Assembly (NCBI RefSeq): GCF_001050035.1
Contig: NZ_CVTA01000001.1
Span: 124,001 to 188,000, forward strand
Direction of reading: 5' to 3'
DNA: 64,000 bases
Origin: Mycolicibacterium komanii
GTDB lineage: Bacteria; Actinomycetota; Actinomycetes; Mycobacteriales; Mycobacteriaceae
Shown piece by piece: positions 45,666 to 54,782 of the stretch. The notes under the pieces are model-generated. The model did no database searches, was not told where the DNA came from, and saw only the letters and a program-made list of their open reading frames with translations. The position numbers and the translations under genes were made by a program. The first letter of the stretch is position 1. Each line of letters starts with the position of its first letter.

Positions 45666-47242
45666 CGGAGCTGGCCGCAGCCCTGTCGTCGGCGATGTCG
45701 GGGACCTCGACCAGCCTGCACGTCCTCGACACCGAATCCGGCCAGTGGGCGCAGCATCCATGGCAGGAGGTCCACGCGCGGGCCGAGAACGTGGCCGAGC
45801 GAATCACGGACGATCAGGCCACCGCAGTCGGGCTGGTCGGTGACCCCACCGTCGAGTTCATCGCGGCCATCCCCGGCGCGTTCTTCGCCGGTGCCGGCCT
45901 GTCGATCCTGCCCGGGCCCATCCGGCGCGCCGACCCCGAACAGTGGGCGCAGACCACGCTGGACCGGTTCCGCTCCATCGGAGTGACGACCGCGTTCAGC
46001 CACGGCGCCGAACTGGCGCTGCTGCGCAAGCATTCCGACACGATCGCCGTCCACGACCTCTCAGAGGTCGGACACGCACGCCGCTCCACGACGTTCCGCG
46101 GCCCCGCCGCCGCGAACATCGCGATCCTGCAGGGCACCGCGGGATCGACGGGAACGCCTCGGACCGCCCAGATTTCGCCGGCGGCCTCGCTGGCCAACCT
46201 GCGCGGGTTGATCGAGAGGGTCAACGTCGACGAGAAGTCCCGGCTGCACAGCTGGCTGCCGATCTACCACGACATGGGGCTGGCCTTCCTCCTGACGGCG
46301 ACGCTCGGCCAGGCCGATATATGGCAGGCCCCCACGTCGGCGTTCGCCGCTTCGCCGTTCAACTGGCTCAAGTGGCTCATGGAGAGCAGAGCCACCATGA
46401 CCGCGGCACCGAACATGGCCTTCAACCTGATCGGCAAGTACGCGAGCAACCTGAAGGCCTTGGACCTCAGCCACCTCGGTTTCACGCTCAACGGCGGAGA
46501 GCCGGTTGACTGCGCCGGCTACCAGCGCTTCGCCGAAGGGATGGCCCGCTTCGGGTTCAACCCCAACTCGCTGGCCCCGTCCTACGGGCTGGCCGAATCC
46601 ACTTGTGCGGTCAGCGTTCCCGTACCGTTCACCGGCCTTCGCGTCGACGACGTTCAGGTAATCACCGAGGGCAGCGAGACCAGCCGCCAGTTCGCCGTCC
46701 TCGGCCACGCGATCGCGGGGATGGAGATCCGGATCAACACCGAGGCTGAGCACACCACCGAGGTGACCGGTCGCGAGGTCGGTGAGGTCGAGGTCCGCGG
46801 TACGTCGCTGATGCACGGTTACGTCGGTGAGGCCCCGATCGACCGGAACGCGTGGCTGCCCACCGGCGATCTCGGCTATCTCACCGACGACGGCCTCGTG
46901 GTCTGCGGCCGCGCGAAGGAACTCATCACCGTCGCGGGCCGCAATGTCTTTCCCAACGAGATCGAGCGCATCGCGGGCGAAATCGACGGAGTTCGGGACG
47001 GCTGCGTCGTCGCCGTCGGAACGGGCGAGACATCGGCACGCCCCGGCCTCGTGATCGCCGCCGAGTTCAAGGGCGACGACGAGCCCGCCGCGCGCAGCGA
47101 GATCGTGTCGCGTGTGGCGTCGCACTGCGGCGTGGTGCCTGCCGACGTGGTGTTCCTCAAACCCGGTGCGCTGCCCCGCACTTCGTCGGGCAAGCTACGC
47201 CGCCTCGAAGTCAAGCGCACCCTGGAGGGAGCAAGCCGATGA
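45662..47242 (+). CDS. mbtM: long-chain fatty acid-ACP ligase for mycobactin
   Basis: A 526-residue acyl-AMP ligase (FadD33, Rv1345-like) that activates a fatty acid and loads it on MbtL. Adenylation-domain features: [19 protein letters not shown] (P-loop), [13 protein letters not shown], the FAAL-like [15 protein letters not shown], and [14 protein letters not shown] with [20 protein letters not shown]. The C-terminal Lys is in [10 protein letters not shown]. It sits between mbtL and mbtN with 4-nt overlaps on both sides. Confidence 0.94.
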   Translation: MTELAAALSSAMSGTSTSLHVLDTESGQWAQHPWQEVHARAENVAERITDDQATAVGLVGDPTVEFIAAIPGAFFAGAGLSILPGPIRRADPEQWAQTTLDRFRSIGVTTAFSHGAELALLRKHSDTIAVHDLSEVGHARRSTTFRGPAAANIAILQGTAGSTGTPRTAQISPAASLANLRGLIERVNVDEKSRLHSWLPIYHDMGLAFLLTATLGQADIWQAPTSAFAASPFNWLKWLMESRATMTAAPNMAFNLIGKYASNLKALDLSHLGFTLNGGEPVDCAGYQRFAEGMARFGFNPNSLAPSYGLAESTCAVSVPVPFTGLRVDDVQVITEGSETSRQFAVLGHAIAGMEIRINTEAEHTTEVTGREVGEVEVRGTSLMHGYVGEAPIDRNAWLPTGDLGYLTDDGLVVCGRAKELITVAGRNVFPNEIERIAGEIDGVRDGCVVAVGTGETSARPGLVIAAEFKGDDEPAARSEIVSRVASHCGVVPADVVFLKPGALPRTSSGKLRRLEVKRTLEGASR

Positions 47243-48414
47243 CGGCCACCGCCGAAGCGCCCGACGCGCCGCCGCTCGGGGACTACCGAGACCTGCTCGA
47301 GAGGGTCTTCGACGACCGGATCACCGCGTGGACCGCGCAAGCCGAAGAGACGGAGCGGTTTCCGCGCGAACTCATCGAGTATCTGGGTGAGTCCGGCGTA
47401 TTCGCCGCCAAGTGGCCGCCCGGACAACAGCATCCCGACGTCGCCAAGGTCATCGAGCTGGCCCGCAGGCTCGGCCGGCTGGGATCGGCCGGTATCGGTG
47501 TCGGAGTGGGCCTGCACGACTCGGCGATCGCGATCCTGCGTCGCTTCGGCAAGTCGGACTATCTGAAGGAGATCGCCGAGCGGGCCATCCGAGGCGAGAC
47601 CGTGCTCTGCATCGGCGCCTCCGAGCAGTCCGGCGGATCCGACTTGCAGATCGTGGGCACCGAAGTGCGTTCTGCACGCGACGGTTTCGAGGTCAAAGGC
47701 GTCAAGAAGTTCGTGTCGCTGTCCCCCATCGCCGACCACGTCATGTGCGTGGCCCGCAACGTCGACCACGATCCGAACAGCACGCACGGCAGCGTCGTCG
47801 TCATCGCGGTTCCGCTGGCACAGTGCGAGATCCAAACGCCCTACCGCAAGGTCGGCGCGGGCCCCCTCGACACCGCCGCCGTGCACATCGACACCTGGGT
47901 GCCCGCCGACGCCCTGGTGGCGCGCGCGGGCATCGGCCTGGCCGCCATCTCCTGGGGGCTGGCGCAGGAACGCATGTCGGTTGCGGGCCTGGTGTCGACG
48001 TCGGCGCAGCGCGTCCTTTCAATCACCCAGGCGCGCATGATGGTTCGCCGCCAGTTCGGCAGCACGCTGTGGGAGCACCAGGCGCTGCGGCTGCGGATGG
48101 CCGACCTGCAGGCCCGCGTCGACATGCTGCGGTATGCGCTGGACGGCATCGCCGTGACCGGCAAACTGGACCTGCGCACCGCCGCGGCGATGAAGGCCAA
48201 CGCCGCCCGACTCGGCGAAGAGGTGATGAACGAGTGCATGCACCTCTTCGGCGGTTCCGGCTATCTGGTCGACGAAACGCCGCTCGGAAGGTGGTGGCGC
48301 GACATGAAACTGGCGCGCGTCGGCGGCGGTACCGACGAGGTGCTGTGGGAGCTGGTCGCCGCCGGGATGAAGCCCGACCACGACGGTTACGCGGAGTTCA
48401 ACCAGCTGCCCTGA
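47239..48414 (+). CDS. mbtN: acyl-ACP dehydrogenase for mycobactin
   Basis: A 391-residue acyl-CoA dehydrogenase-like flavoenzyme (FadE14, Rv1346-like) that introduces the cis double bond in the acyl chain carried by MbtL. Landmarks: [57 protein letters not shown] and the end [14 protein letters not shown]. It converges with mbtK (3 nt between the stops). Confidence 0.94.
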   Translation: MTATAEAPDAPPLGDYRDLLERVFDDRITAWTAQAEETERFPRELIEYLGESGVFAAKWPPGQQHPDVAKVIELARRLGRLGSAGIGVGVGLHDSAIAILRRFGKSDYLKEIAERAIRGETVLCIGASEQSGGSDLQIVGTEVRSARDGFEVKGVKKFVSLSPIADHVMCVARNVDHDPNSTHGSVVVIAVPLAQCEIQTPYRKVGAGPLDTAAVHIDTWVPADALVARAGIGLAAISWGLAQERMSVAGLVSTSAQRVLSITQARMMVRRQFGSTLWEHQALRLRMADLQARVDMLRYALDGIAVTGKLDLRTAAAMKANAARLGEEVMNECMHLFGGSGYLVDETPLGRWWRDMKLARVGGGTDEVLWELVAAGMKPDHDGYAEFNQLP

Positions 48415-48417
48415 GCG

Positions 48418-49041
48418 CTACGGCCCGTCGGCCGGCGTGCGCGGCAGCGCGTACAGCGCCATGCGCCGGTTCGACATGTCGTGCTCACCGAGGAACACGC
48501 AGCCGGCGTGTTCGCAGACGTCGCGGGCGCCCTTGTTCCGGTGGTCCGGGTCGAACATGATGCGGCGGCACTGCGGATCGAGCTCGAAGATGTTGGCGGT
48601 CAACCGCGGCAACAGGATCGGCGCGATGCCGCGGTTGACGAACCGCAGCTCCGCGATCGCCGCGTGCATCCCGATGTCGTGGGGGTCCGCGTCGTATCGC
48701 GGCGCGATCGAATCCTTGGCGGCCCGGTACAGCTCGATGTAGACGAACGGCTGCCCCCGAAACGAACCAACGAACGGCCGCGAGTATTCGCCCGCCAACT
48801 GTGCGCTCAGATACCGGTGCCACCGCTCCGGTGGCCAGTCGTACTCCCACGCCTCGACCAGGTGCGGGCGGTTCATCCACTCCGACACCATCTCCGCGTC
48901 GGCATCCGGATCGGCCAACCGGATGAAGTACGGCTCGGCGAGGACCGGCGTGGGAGGCGCCGCGACCTCACGCACCGCATCGGTAATGTCCGTCAGCTCC
49001 CGCGGAAGCACCGGCGAGGGTGCATCGTCGATCTCGGTCAT
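48418..49041 (-). CDS. mbtK: mycobactin lysine N6-acyltransferase
   Basis: A 207-residue GNAT acyltransferase (Rv1347c-like) attaching the long acyl chain to the N6-hydroxylysine of mycobactin. Typical segments: [40 protein letters not shown] and [23 protein letters not shown] 49041 lies 25 nt after an IdeR-like box, so it is iron-repressed like the convergent mbtLMN operon. Confidence 0.95.
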   Translation of the reverse strand: MTEIDDAPSPVLPRELTDITDAVREVAAPPTPVLAEPYFIRLADPDADAEMVSEWMNRPHLVEAWEYDWPPERWHRYLSAQLAGEYSRPFVGSFRGQPFVYIELYRAAKDSIAPRYDADPHDIGMHAAIAELRFVNRGIAPILLPRLTANIFELDPQCRRIMFDPDHRNKGARDVCEHAGCVFLGEHDMSNRRMALYALPRTPADGP

Positions 49042-49066
49042 CGCCCGCCGAGCCTACCGGACCGAC

Positions 49067-49085
49067 TAAGGCAAGACTTACCTTC
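49067..49085 (-). promoter_or_regulatory. IdeR (iron) box before mbtK
   Basis: TAAGGCAAGACTTACCTTC matches the IdeR consensus at about 16 of 19 positions and lies directly upstream of the mbtK ATG, in the 62-nt gap before the proteasome-like gene. Confidence 0.8.
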
Positions 49086-49103
49086 CTCCCTCGCCGCTGC
49101 CCG

Positions 49104-49799
49104 TCAAGCGAACAGGTCGTCGAGCGCTTTCTGTTCGAGTTCAATCCACCGCTGCACGTTGCGTCGGACCTCGGCGACCGTCTCCTCGTCGAAATGCCGG
49201 GCCCCGTCAGGCGTGATCCGGCAGATGTCCATCGGCGCACCGACGCTGGGTGAAGACGCGTCCAACGCGTCGAGCACCCGCAGCGCGGCCACCACGCCGT
49301 AGTCCACGCTGCGTTCGGTCATCCCGAAGTGCGCGAGCAGTGCGTGGGCCTGCTGGGCCATCGGCGATCCGCTGCCCACCGCGTGAAAGCCGATCTCCTC
49401 GTAATGGCCGATGAGGCCGTGCGGATCGATGTCGACGATGAACGGATTCCCGTTCGCGTAGCCCGCCGCGAGGACATAGGTCGCCGGTGTGGCTCCCGGC
49501 TTCCCGGCGGGAACGTCTTCGATGAAGTTCTCGTAATGGCGCTTGAGCACAGGGAGGACGCGACCTTGCAGCGCGTGGCCGATGTCGGGGGCCTCCACGA
49601 TCGCGTCCGGCTCGTTGTCGAAGATCTGCTCGAGGTCGTAGAGCACGGCACGCGAACCGCTGCCGCCCCACGCGGCGTGGTCGCCGAGGGGGTGCAGCTT
49701 CTGGGCCGGGTAGCTCAGGCCCCGCTCTGGATCGGTGATCTGCGAGTCGGAGGCCACCACGACCCCGTCGGCGCAACGAATGGCGAGAACGACGGTCAT
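49104..49799 (-). CDS. proteasome-like Ntn hydrolase without propeptide
   Basis: A 231-residue 20S proteasome/HslV-type Ntn hydrolase. After removal of Met1 the N-terminus is Thr (TVVLAIRCADGVVVASDSQ); counted from this Thr1 the catalytic Asp17 and Lys33 and the oxyanion Gly47 fall exactly at proteasome beta-subunit positions, and GSGS at 141-144 fits the Ser129 region. There is no propeptide, unlike PrcB, and no PrcA, Mpa or Pup gene is near. It is probably an active self-assembling hydrolase. The ATG is at 49799, 32 nt after the DUF488 gene. Confidence 0.82.
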   Translation of the reverse strand: MTVVLAIRCADGVVVASDSQITDPERGLSYPAQKLHPLGDHAAWGGSGSRAVLYDLEQIFDNEPDAIVEAPDIGHALQGRVLPVLKRHYENFIEDVPAGKPGATPATYVLAAGYANGNPFIVDIDPHGLIGHYEEIGFHAVGSGSPMAQQAHALLAHFGMTERSVDYGVVAALRVLDALDASSPSVGAPMDICRITPDGARHFDEETVAEVRRNVQRWIELEQKALDDLFA

Positions 49800-49831
49800 C
49801 GCGAGAGCTCCGGCAGCATGGGGCGATCGTC

Positions 49832-50200
49832 TCACGCCGGCCGCGTCAGGAGGTCCCGTAGGACCGCGGCGTTGCTCCTGTCGACGTCGCGGGTGGCGGT
49901 CACCAGCGTCACCGGCCCGTGCGCCAGCAGGCCGCGCAATTCGTCCAACGCCTGCGCACCGGCATCGGTACGCAGTTCGGCGGTGTAGCGGGCGACGAAC
50001 TCCTCGAACAGTTCGGGCCGGTGCGAATACCAGCGCCGCAGCTCGGTCGACGGTGCGACCGATGGCAGCCAGCGGCCGACCCGCGGATCGTCCTTGCGGA
50101 ACCCCCTCGGCCACAACCGGTCCACCAGGACGCGCACGCCGTCCTGGTCACCAGGCGGGTCGTAGACCCGAGCGACGTCGACACTTGGGCGGCCACCCAT
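49832..50200 (-). CDS. DUF488-family protein
   Basis: A 122-residue protein of the DUF488 family: VARVYDPPGDQDGVRVLVDR, LWPRGFRKDDPRVGRWLPSV, and the C-terminal HGPVTLVTATRDVDRSNAAV. These proteins are small cytosolic proteins of unknown activity, often near redox or stress genes. It is upstream of and co-oriented with the proteasome-like gene, and divergent by only 19 nt from a small conserved gene, so their promoters must overlap. Confidence 0.85.
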   Translation of the reverse strand: MGGRPSVDVARVYDPPGDQDGVRVLVDRLWPRGFRKDDPRVGRWLPSVAPSTELRRWYSHRPELFEEFVARYTAELRTDAGAQALDELRGLLAHGPVTLVTATRDVDRSNAAVLRDLLTRPA

Positions 50201-50219
50201 GCGGTGAGATGGTAGGGGC

Positions 50220-50414
50220 ATGCCGGTGGACCGAGTGGCGGATCTGCAGCGTTGGCAGGATTCGGGCGCGATCTGGGAGGTTCGGGCGCGACGGGAACGC
50301 AGCGTGACCGTCGCGCTGCTGCGCTGCGACGGCGGCGAGGAGGTCGACGTCTTCACCTCCGACGACCCCAGGCTGCTCGCGTTCATCGGGGAACGCATCA
50401 GCAGCGAGGACTGA
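50220..50414 (+). CDS. small conserved-looking hypothetical protein
   Basis: A 64-residue acidic protein (MPVDRVADLQRWQDSGAIWE to the end GERISSED), with a beta-rich central part (VTVALLRCDGGEEVDVFTSD). The ATG is preceded by GGTAGGGG. It converges within 3 nt on the TetR gene and is divergent from DUF488. I do not recognise a function; codon use and start signal support that it is real. Confidence 0.7.
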   Translation: MPVDRVADLQRWQDSGAIWEVRARRERSVTVALLRCDGGEEVDVFTSDDPRLLAFIGERISSED

Positions 50415-50417
50415 CCC

Positions 50418-50954
50418 TCAACGACGGCGTGCACGGACCAGGTCGGCGAACGCCGCGGCCGCGGCGTCGACACCGTCGAGGTCCTCGGTGGCGACGAGGT
50501 CCAGCAGCAGGCCGCGGGCCACGGCCAGGCCGAGCCGCATCATCGCCGGATCGTCCGCGCCGCTCAGGTGTGCAAGCCAGTCCACGACCGCGCCGGGCAG
50601 CATCCGCGCGAACGGTTGCTCGCCCTGCGCCCCCCGCGCGTAGCACTCGAAGAACAGCCGCTCGAAGGGGCGCAGGTCCGGTCGCCGCAGGTTCGCCCAC
50701 GTCTCCGCGACTGCGGCGGCAGGGTCGGCGGGCAGCTCCCGGGTCGTCGCCATCTGGCGCCGCTCGACCTCACCGACGATCGCCAGCAGCAGTTCGTCGC
50801 GTGACCCGAAGTGATGCAGCAGCATGCGGTGACTGGTGCCGACCGCGGCCGCGAGGTCGCGAAGCGGGCGGTCACCGATGCCGTTGCGTGCGACCTCCGC
50901 GACGAGGTCGTCCAGCAGTTCTTTGCGACGCTCGAGATCAGGAGGTCGGGCCAT
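50418..50954 (-). CDS. TetR regulator
   Basis: A 178-residue TetR protein: DDLVAEVARNGIGDRPLRDL and AVGTSHRMLLHHFGSRDELL form the helix-turn-helix; the ligand domain is small. The ATG at 50954 lies 17 nt inside the upstream SRPBCC gene, so the two are coupled. A perfect palindrome at the SRPBCC start is its likely operator, giving autoregulation. Confidence 0.88.
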   Translation of the reverse strand: MARPPDLERRKELLDDLVAEVARNGIGDRPLRDLAAAVGTSHRMLLHHFGSRDELLLAIVGEVERRQMATTRELPADPAAAVAETWANLRRPDLRPFERLFFECYARGAQGEQPFARMLPGAVVDWLAHLSGADDPAMMRLGLAVARGLLLDLVATEDLDGVDAAAAAFADLVRARRR

Positions 50955-51384
50955 CGAGCCGATGCAGATGCTCGCAGCGCGCCTTCAACCCCTCGGCCTC
51001 GAGGTCGAGGTAGCGCCTGGTCATCGACCGCATCAGCAGGCCGACCAGAGCCCCGACGGGCCCCCGCTGTTCGAGTACCTGGTGAATACGGGTCCGATCG
51101 TCGCCGACGGAGATCACCTCGTGGCGGGCCACCGTGAGTCCGCCGGGCGAACGCTGCACCCAGGTCCACGACGCTCCGGGCGTCACCTCGGTAACCTCCC
51201 AGACCAGCTTCGGCATGCGGGGTTGCTTGATCTCGAATCGGTTGCCCACCACCAGTTCTCGTGAGTCGAGGGCCGTGAGGCGGGTCACCGAGGCCGTCCA
51301 CTCCGGCCAGCGCTCGACGTCACTGAACACGTCCCACACGACGGCCGCGGGTGCATCGATCTCGGCAGCGCACTCGGTAATCAT
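50938..51384 (-). CDS. SRPBCC (START-like) lipid/ligand-binding protein
   Basis: A 148-residue SRPBCC-fold protein: EIDAPAAVVWDVFSDVERWP, then VGNRFEIKQPRMPKLVWEVT and RTRIHQVLEQRGPVGALVG. Such proteins bind hydrophobic ligands or act as polyketide cyclases. It precedes and overlaps the TetR gene by 17 nt. The ATG itself overlaps a palindrome, so translation starts inside or next to the operator and the transcript is probably leaderless. Confidence 0.85.
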   Translation of the reverse strand: MITECAAEIDAPAAVVWDVFSDVERWPEWTASVTRLTALDSRELVVGNRFEIKQPRMPKLVWEVTEVTPGASWTWVQRSPGGLTVARHEVISVGDDRTRIHQVLEQRGPVGALVGLLMRSMTRRYLDLEAEGLKARCEHLHRLDGPTS

Positions 51385-51400
51385 GTACCAAATGGTACAT
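51383..51400. promoter_or_regulatory. perfect palindrome, TetR operator candidate
   Basis: ATGTACCA (51383-51390) and TGGTACAT (51393-51400) are perfect 8-bp arms around AA. The site touches the SRPBCC start codon and lies in the 72-nt gap to the divergent DedA-like gene. Confidence 0.75.
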
Positions 51401-51456
51401 CCATGCCGTCGCCGAGAGAAGGGTCAAACTCGGGCGTGCGGCAAGATTGCCTGGAC

Positions 51457-52173
51457 ATGACGCTCAGCGACCGCCCCACCACACGTCGGCGACACATCCT
51501 CCGGCTGGTGCTCTTCGCGGCGTTCCTGCTCGGGATGTTCTATCTGGTGGCCGTGAGCGGCGTGATCGATGTCGAGCACGTCCGTCGCACCGTGGCCTCC
51601 ACCGGCCCCATCGCGCCGTTGGTCTACGTCGTGGTGTCGGGTCTGCTCGGGGCGGTGTTCGTCCCCGGGCCGATTCTCGCGGCCGCAAGCGGCGTGCTGT
51701 TCGGACCGCTGGTCGGCACGTTCGCCACGCTGGGCGCGACGGTCACCACCGCCTGCATCACCAGCCTGGTCGGCAGGCGCGCCGGACGCGACAGTGCACG
51801 GGCTCTGCTCGGCGAGGACCGGGCGGCCCGGCTCGACGGCCTCATCGCGCGCGGCGGGCTGTGGGCCGTCGTCGGCCAGCGCTTCGTCCCGGGCATCTCC
51901 GACGCGCTCGCCTCCTATGCCTTCGGCGCGTTCGGAGTTCCGTTGTGGCAGATGGCCGTCGGCGCGTTCATCGGGTCGGTCCCGCGCGCCTTCGTGTACA
52001 CGGCACTGGGGGCGTCCATCTCGGACCTGTCCTCACCACTGGCATTCGCGGCGGTCGCGGTGTGGTGCATCACCGCGGTCGCCGGCGCATTCGCCGCGCA
52101 CCGGGGCGTCCGGAGCTGGCGCGGACGGGCACGCACCGACGACGGGCCGCCGCCCGATGCCGGCGATTCCTAG
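51457..52173 (+). CDS. TVP38/TMEM64 (DedA-like) membrane protein
   Basis: A 238-residue integral membrane protein of the SNARE-associated/DedA superfamily. An N-terminal helix (ILRLVLFAAFLLGMFYLVAV) is followed by the core: GAVFVPGPILAAASGVLFGP, a re-entrant loop, and VVGQRFVPGISDALASYAFG, matching the typical R-x-x-P motif. Members are proposed lipid flippases or exporters of small ions. The ATG at 51457 avoids an upstream stretch that contains the operator region. Confidence 0.88.
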   Translation: MTLSDRPTTRRRHILRLVLFAAFLLGMFYLVAVSGVIDVEHVRRTVASTGPIAPLVYVVVSGLLGAVFVPGPILAAASGVLFGPLVGTFATLGATVTTACITSLVGRRAGRDSARALLGEDRAARLDGLIARGGLWAVVGQRFVPGISDALASYAFGAFGVPLWQMAVGAFIGSVPRAFVYTALGASISDLSSPLAFAAVAVWCITAVAGAFAAHRGVRSWRGRARTDDGPPPDAGDS

Positions 52174-52766
52174 TCCGGCAGCGAGGCGCTGCCCGGCGGC
52201 GGGGTGAGCTGCCATGTGTCACAGGCCATCGCGAGCATGGCGTACGTGCCGACGACGAAGATCAGCTCCATCGCCCGGTGGGTGCCGAGTTCGTCGACCA
52301 GACGACGCCACGTGTTCGGCGCCGCACGACCGTCGGCGAGCAACTCGTCGGTGGCCTCGAGAACCAGCCGGTCCACCCCGTCGAATTCGGTGTTACCGCG
52401 GGTGATCCGGGCGATATCGTCGTCGGTCAGGCCGCCCCCCTTCGCCATCTTGACGTGCTCGCCCCAGAAGAACGACGAGCGCCGCGCATGCGCCAGCCGC
52501 AGCACCGCCAACTCGCGCAGGCGCAGGGACAGCTCACCGCGCTGCAGCAGAAACGCGTTGTAGGCGAGGAACTTCTGCGCCATCTTCGGATGCCGGGCCA
52601 GCACCCCGATGATGTCGAAGTTGAGTGGGTCCCGGGGCTCCCCGGAGCCGGCCCGCGGAACATCGTCGCCCGGTATCCCCATCAGCGCGCCGACGGCGGC
52701 GTACTCGTCGTCGCCCCACTCGTCGGCGGTCAGCGGCGTCAGGAGCGGCGTGGCATCCTCCGTCAT
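52170..52766 (-). CDS. carboxymuconolactone decarboxylase-like protein
   Basis: A 198-residue protein of the CMD/AhpD-like superfamily: NAFLLQRGELSLRLRELAVL and ARRSSFFWGEHVKMAKGGGL with the conserved Glu-His. The AhpD CxxC redox motif is absent. It is the last gene of the Rieske operon; ATG 52766 follows GAAAGGTG 3 nt after the LLM gene. It is probably a lyase or decarboxylase acting late in the pathway. Confidence 0.82.
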   Translation of the reverse strand: MTEDATPLLTPLTADEWGDDEYAAVGALMGIPGDDVPRAGSGEPRDPLNFDIIGVLARHPKMAQKFLAYNAFLLQRGELSLRLRELAVLRLAHARRSSFFWGEHVKMAKGGGLTDDDIARITRGNTEFDGVDRLVLEATDELLADGRAAPNTWRRLVDELGTHRAMELIFVVGTYAMLAMACDTWQLTPPPGSASLPD

Positions 52767-52768
52767 GG

Positions 52769-53626
52769 TCACCTTTCTTCGCGGTGCAGTTCCGCAAGGG
52801 CGTGAATTTGCTCGAGGTAGTGCTCGAGCGACCGGTGGACAAATCGCGCAGAAACGATCGTGGTGCCCGCTTCCGCCATGGCGCGCAACGTCTCCCGCGT
52901 GGCCTCGGGGTTCTCGATCGGGTCGAGGGGACGGTCGGCGGCCAGCACGACATCGAAATCGGGCGGAACGTCGCGCGCCCGCAGCCATTCCGCGGCGGTT
53001 TCGATCGAGATGCCGAACGGTGCCCAACCCTCGGCGAGGGTCAGGGCCCGCCGCAGCGAACGCCGGGTCCGGCCACCGACCCAGATCGGCATGTGCGCCT
53101 GCAGCGCGCACGGGTCGACGATCAGGCCGCCGAACGAGTAGTACTCACCGTCGTAGGAGGGCTCATTGCTCGACAGGGCCGCGCGCAGGGCCCGCAGCGC
53201 GTCGTCCGCGCGCGGGCCACGGTCCTCGAACGGGGCACCCAGAAGATCGAACTCCTCTTTGAGTGAGCCGACGCCGACGCCGAGTATCAAACGGCCGCGG
53301 CTGACGTGATCCAGTGTGCCGTAACGCTTCACGATGGCGAGGGGATGGTGGTATCCCAGCACCAGCGTCATGGTGACGAGTCGAATCCGTTCGGTGCGGG
53401 CCGCCACGTAACCCAGGGTGGCCAGCGGGTCCCAGTACCTGGCGCCGCGCCGCCCCGCCTCGGACGCCGGGATGCCGATGTGCTCACTGCAGGTCAGGTG
53501 GTGGTAGCCGAGCCGATCCGCCGCCTCGGCGACGCGGCCGATGTCCTCGACCCCTGCGTCGCGCTCCCACGTCAGTGCCGCTCCGGCGACATTGGTGACG
53601 ACCGGTGTTGCGATGCCGAGCTTCAA
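52769..53626 (-). CDS. LLM-class F420-dependent oxidoreductase
   Basis: A 285-residue luciferase-like TIM-barrel oxidoreductase of the F420 type: RLGYHHLTCSEHIGIPASEA, IRLVTMTLVLGYHHPLAIVK, SRGRLILGVGVGSLKEEFDL and MPIWVGGRTRRSLRRAL. The TTG start overlaps the TauD-like stop (TTGA), so it is translationally coupled. It would perform an F420-dependent hydride transfer on a pathway intermediate. Confidence 0.88.
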   Translation of the reverse strand: MKLGIATPVVTNVAGAALTWERDAGVEDIGRVAEAADRLGYHHLTCSEHIGIPASEAGRRGARYWDPLATLGYVAARTERIRLVTMTLVLGYHHPLAIVKRYGTLDHVSRGRLILGVGVGSLKEEFDLLGAPFEDRGPRADDALRALRAALSSNEPSYDGEYYSFGGLIVDPCALQAHMPIWVGGRTRRSLRRALTLAEGWAPFGISIETAAEWLRARDVPPDFDVVLAADRPLDPIENPEATRETLRAMAEAGTTIVSARFVHRSLEHYLEQIHALAELHREER

Positions 53627-54453
53627 TTCAGCGGCTCTTCGCCCGCCAGGATGGTCCGGTGCATGAGGCGACCGCTGTCAACCGCGTAGGGCAGGGCGCG
53701 GTGCATGGTGCCCGTGTTGTCCCAGATCAGCAGATCACCGACCTCCCACTCGTGCCGATAGACGTACTGCGGCTGCGTCGCCCAATCACGAAGCCGGGCA
53801 AGCAGCGCGCGGCTCTCCTCGACGGGCATGTCGACGACGTAATCGGCTGTCGCCCCGAGTAACAGGGACTTGCGGCCGGACTGGTGCGTCCACACGATGG
53901 GGCACGCCTTCGTCGGCGACTTCTGCCAGAACGCGATCTCGTCGTAACTCATCTCCGGCGTCACATAGTACTGAGAGCGTTCGGCGCTGTGCACGACGCG
54001 GAGGTCGGCGATGAGGTCCTTGTCCGATTGCGGCAGATCGTCATACGCGGCGTAGGTGTTGCAGAACTCCGTATCGCCGCCGGTGTCAGACAGTTTCACC
54101 GCACGCAGCAGCGTGGCCAGGTTCGGATACGGCTGCAGGGAACCGTCGAAGTGCCAGAACAGCGAACCCTTGAGGTACTTCGCTCGCTGGTTGACGCTTT
54201 CGTCGAGCGAGATCTTGTAGATCCCGTCCTCGCCCTCGTTGGCCACGACGGTGCCCAGCGTTCTGGCGATCGCGACCTGCTGCTCGTCACTGATCTCGAG
54301 CCCGCGGAAGTACACCACGCCGCGCTGTTCCAGTGTGGCGCGGATCTTTTCGGCGGATCGGCCGCTGCACAGCGTGTCCAGGTCGGTGCGGATCTCGCTG
54401 CCGATCTTGGGCGTCAGGTCGGCGATGTCGAGTTGTGCGGAGGTCAGGCTCAC
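53623..54453 (-). CDS. TauD/TfdA-type Fe(II)/2-oxoglutarate dioxygenase
   Basis: A 276-residue dioxygenase. The iron ligands are His-x-Asp in LFWHFDGSLQPYPN and the distal His in NTGTMHRALPY; the 2-oxoglutarate Arg is in GRLMHRTIL. The N-terminal VVYFRGLEISDEQQVAIART is typical of the family. The GTG at 54453 is 5 nt after the small unknown gene. It would hydroxylate or cleave a C-O, C-N or C-S bond in the same catabolic route as the Rieske enzyme. Confidence 0.9.
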   Translation of the reverse strand: MSLTSAQLDIADLTPKIGSEIRTDLDTLCSGRSAEKIRATLEQRGVVYFRGLEISDEQQVAIARTLGTVVANEGEDGIYKISLDESVNQRAKYLKGSLFWHFDGSLQPYPNLATLLRAVKLSDTGGDTEFCNTYAAYDDLPQSDKDLIADLRVVHSAERSQYYVTPEMSYDEIAFWQKSPTKACPIVWTHQSGRKSLLLGATADYVVDMPVEESRALLARLRDWATQPQYVYRHEWEVGDLLIWDNTGTMHRALPYAVDSGRLMHRTILAGEEPLN

Positions 54454-54458
54454 GGCGC

Positions 54459-54782
54459 TCAACTCACCCTCGTCAGTATCGTGCTGGCCGAATGTTTGAC
54501 TCGGGGCTGGTGCCACAGCTCGACCGCGAGCGAGACGGTGATCAGAGAGTAGAGAAGGTTGCGCAGGTTCGCGACGTCCTCGGGCAGCGGCTCGGCGTAG
54601 TCGAACTTGTCGATGTAGGCTACCGCTTCCTCGGCGCACGGGAAGACCTCGTCGTAGAACGCGCGGATCTGCTCCATCGAACTGTTGACCCGCTTCACGT
54701 AGCGTGCGTGGCCGTCCTCGATGGCCCATTCGGGCACTAGGTGTTCGAGGTGCGAAAACTCCGGCGGCAGAAGCGCACTCAT
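54459..54782 (-). CDS. small protein accompanying the Rieske oxygenase
   Basis: A 107-residue soluble, mostly helical protein (SHLEHLVPEWAIEDGHARYV, QIRAFYDEVFPCAEEAVAYI, LRNLLYSLITVSLAVELWHQ). It has no signal peptide. Its ATG overlaps the Rieske stop by 4 nt. Position suggests a small accessory subunit, but it lacks the usual beta-subunit cone fold length (about 180 residues). Function unknown. Confidence 0.7.
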   Translation of the reverse strand: MSALLPPEFSHLEHLVPEWAIEDGHARYVKRVNSSMEQIRAFYDEVFPCAEEAVAYIDKFDYAEPLPEDVANLRNLLYSLITVSLAVELWHQPRVKHSASTILTRVS

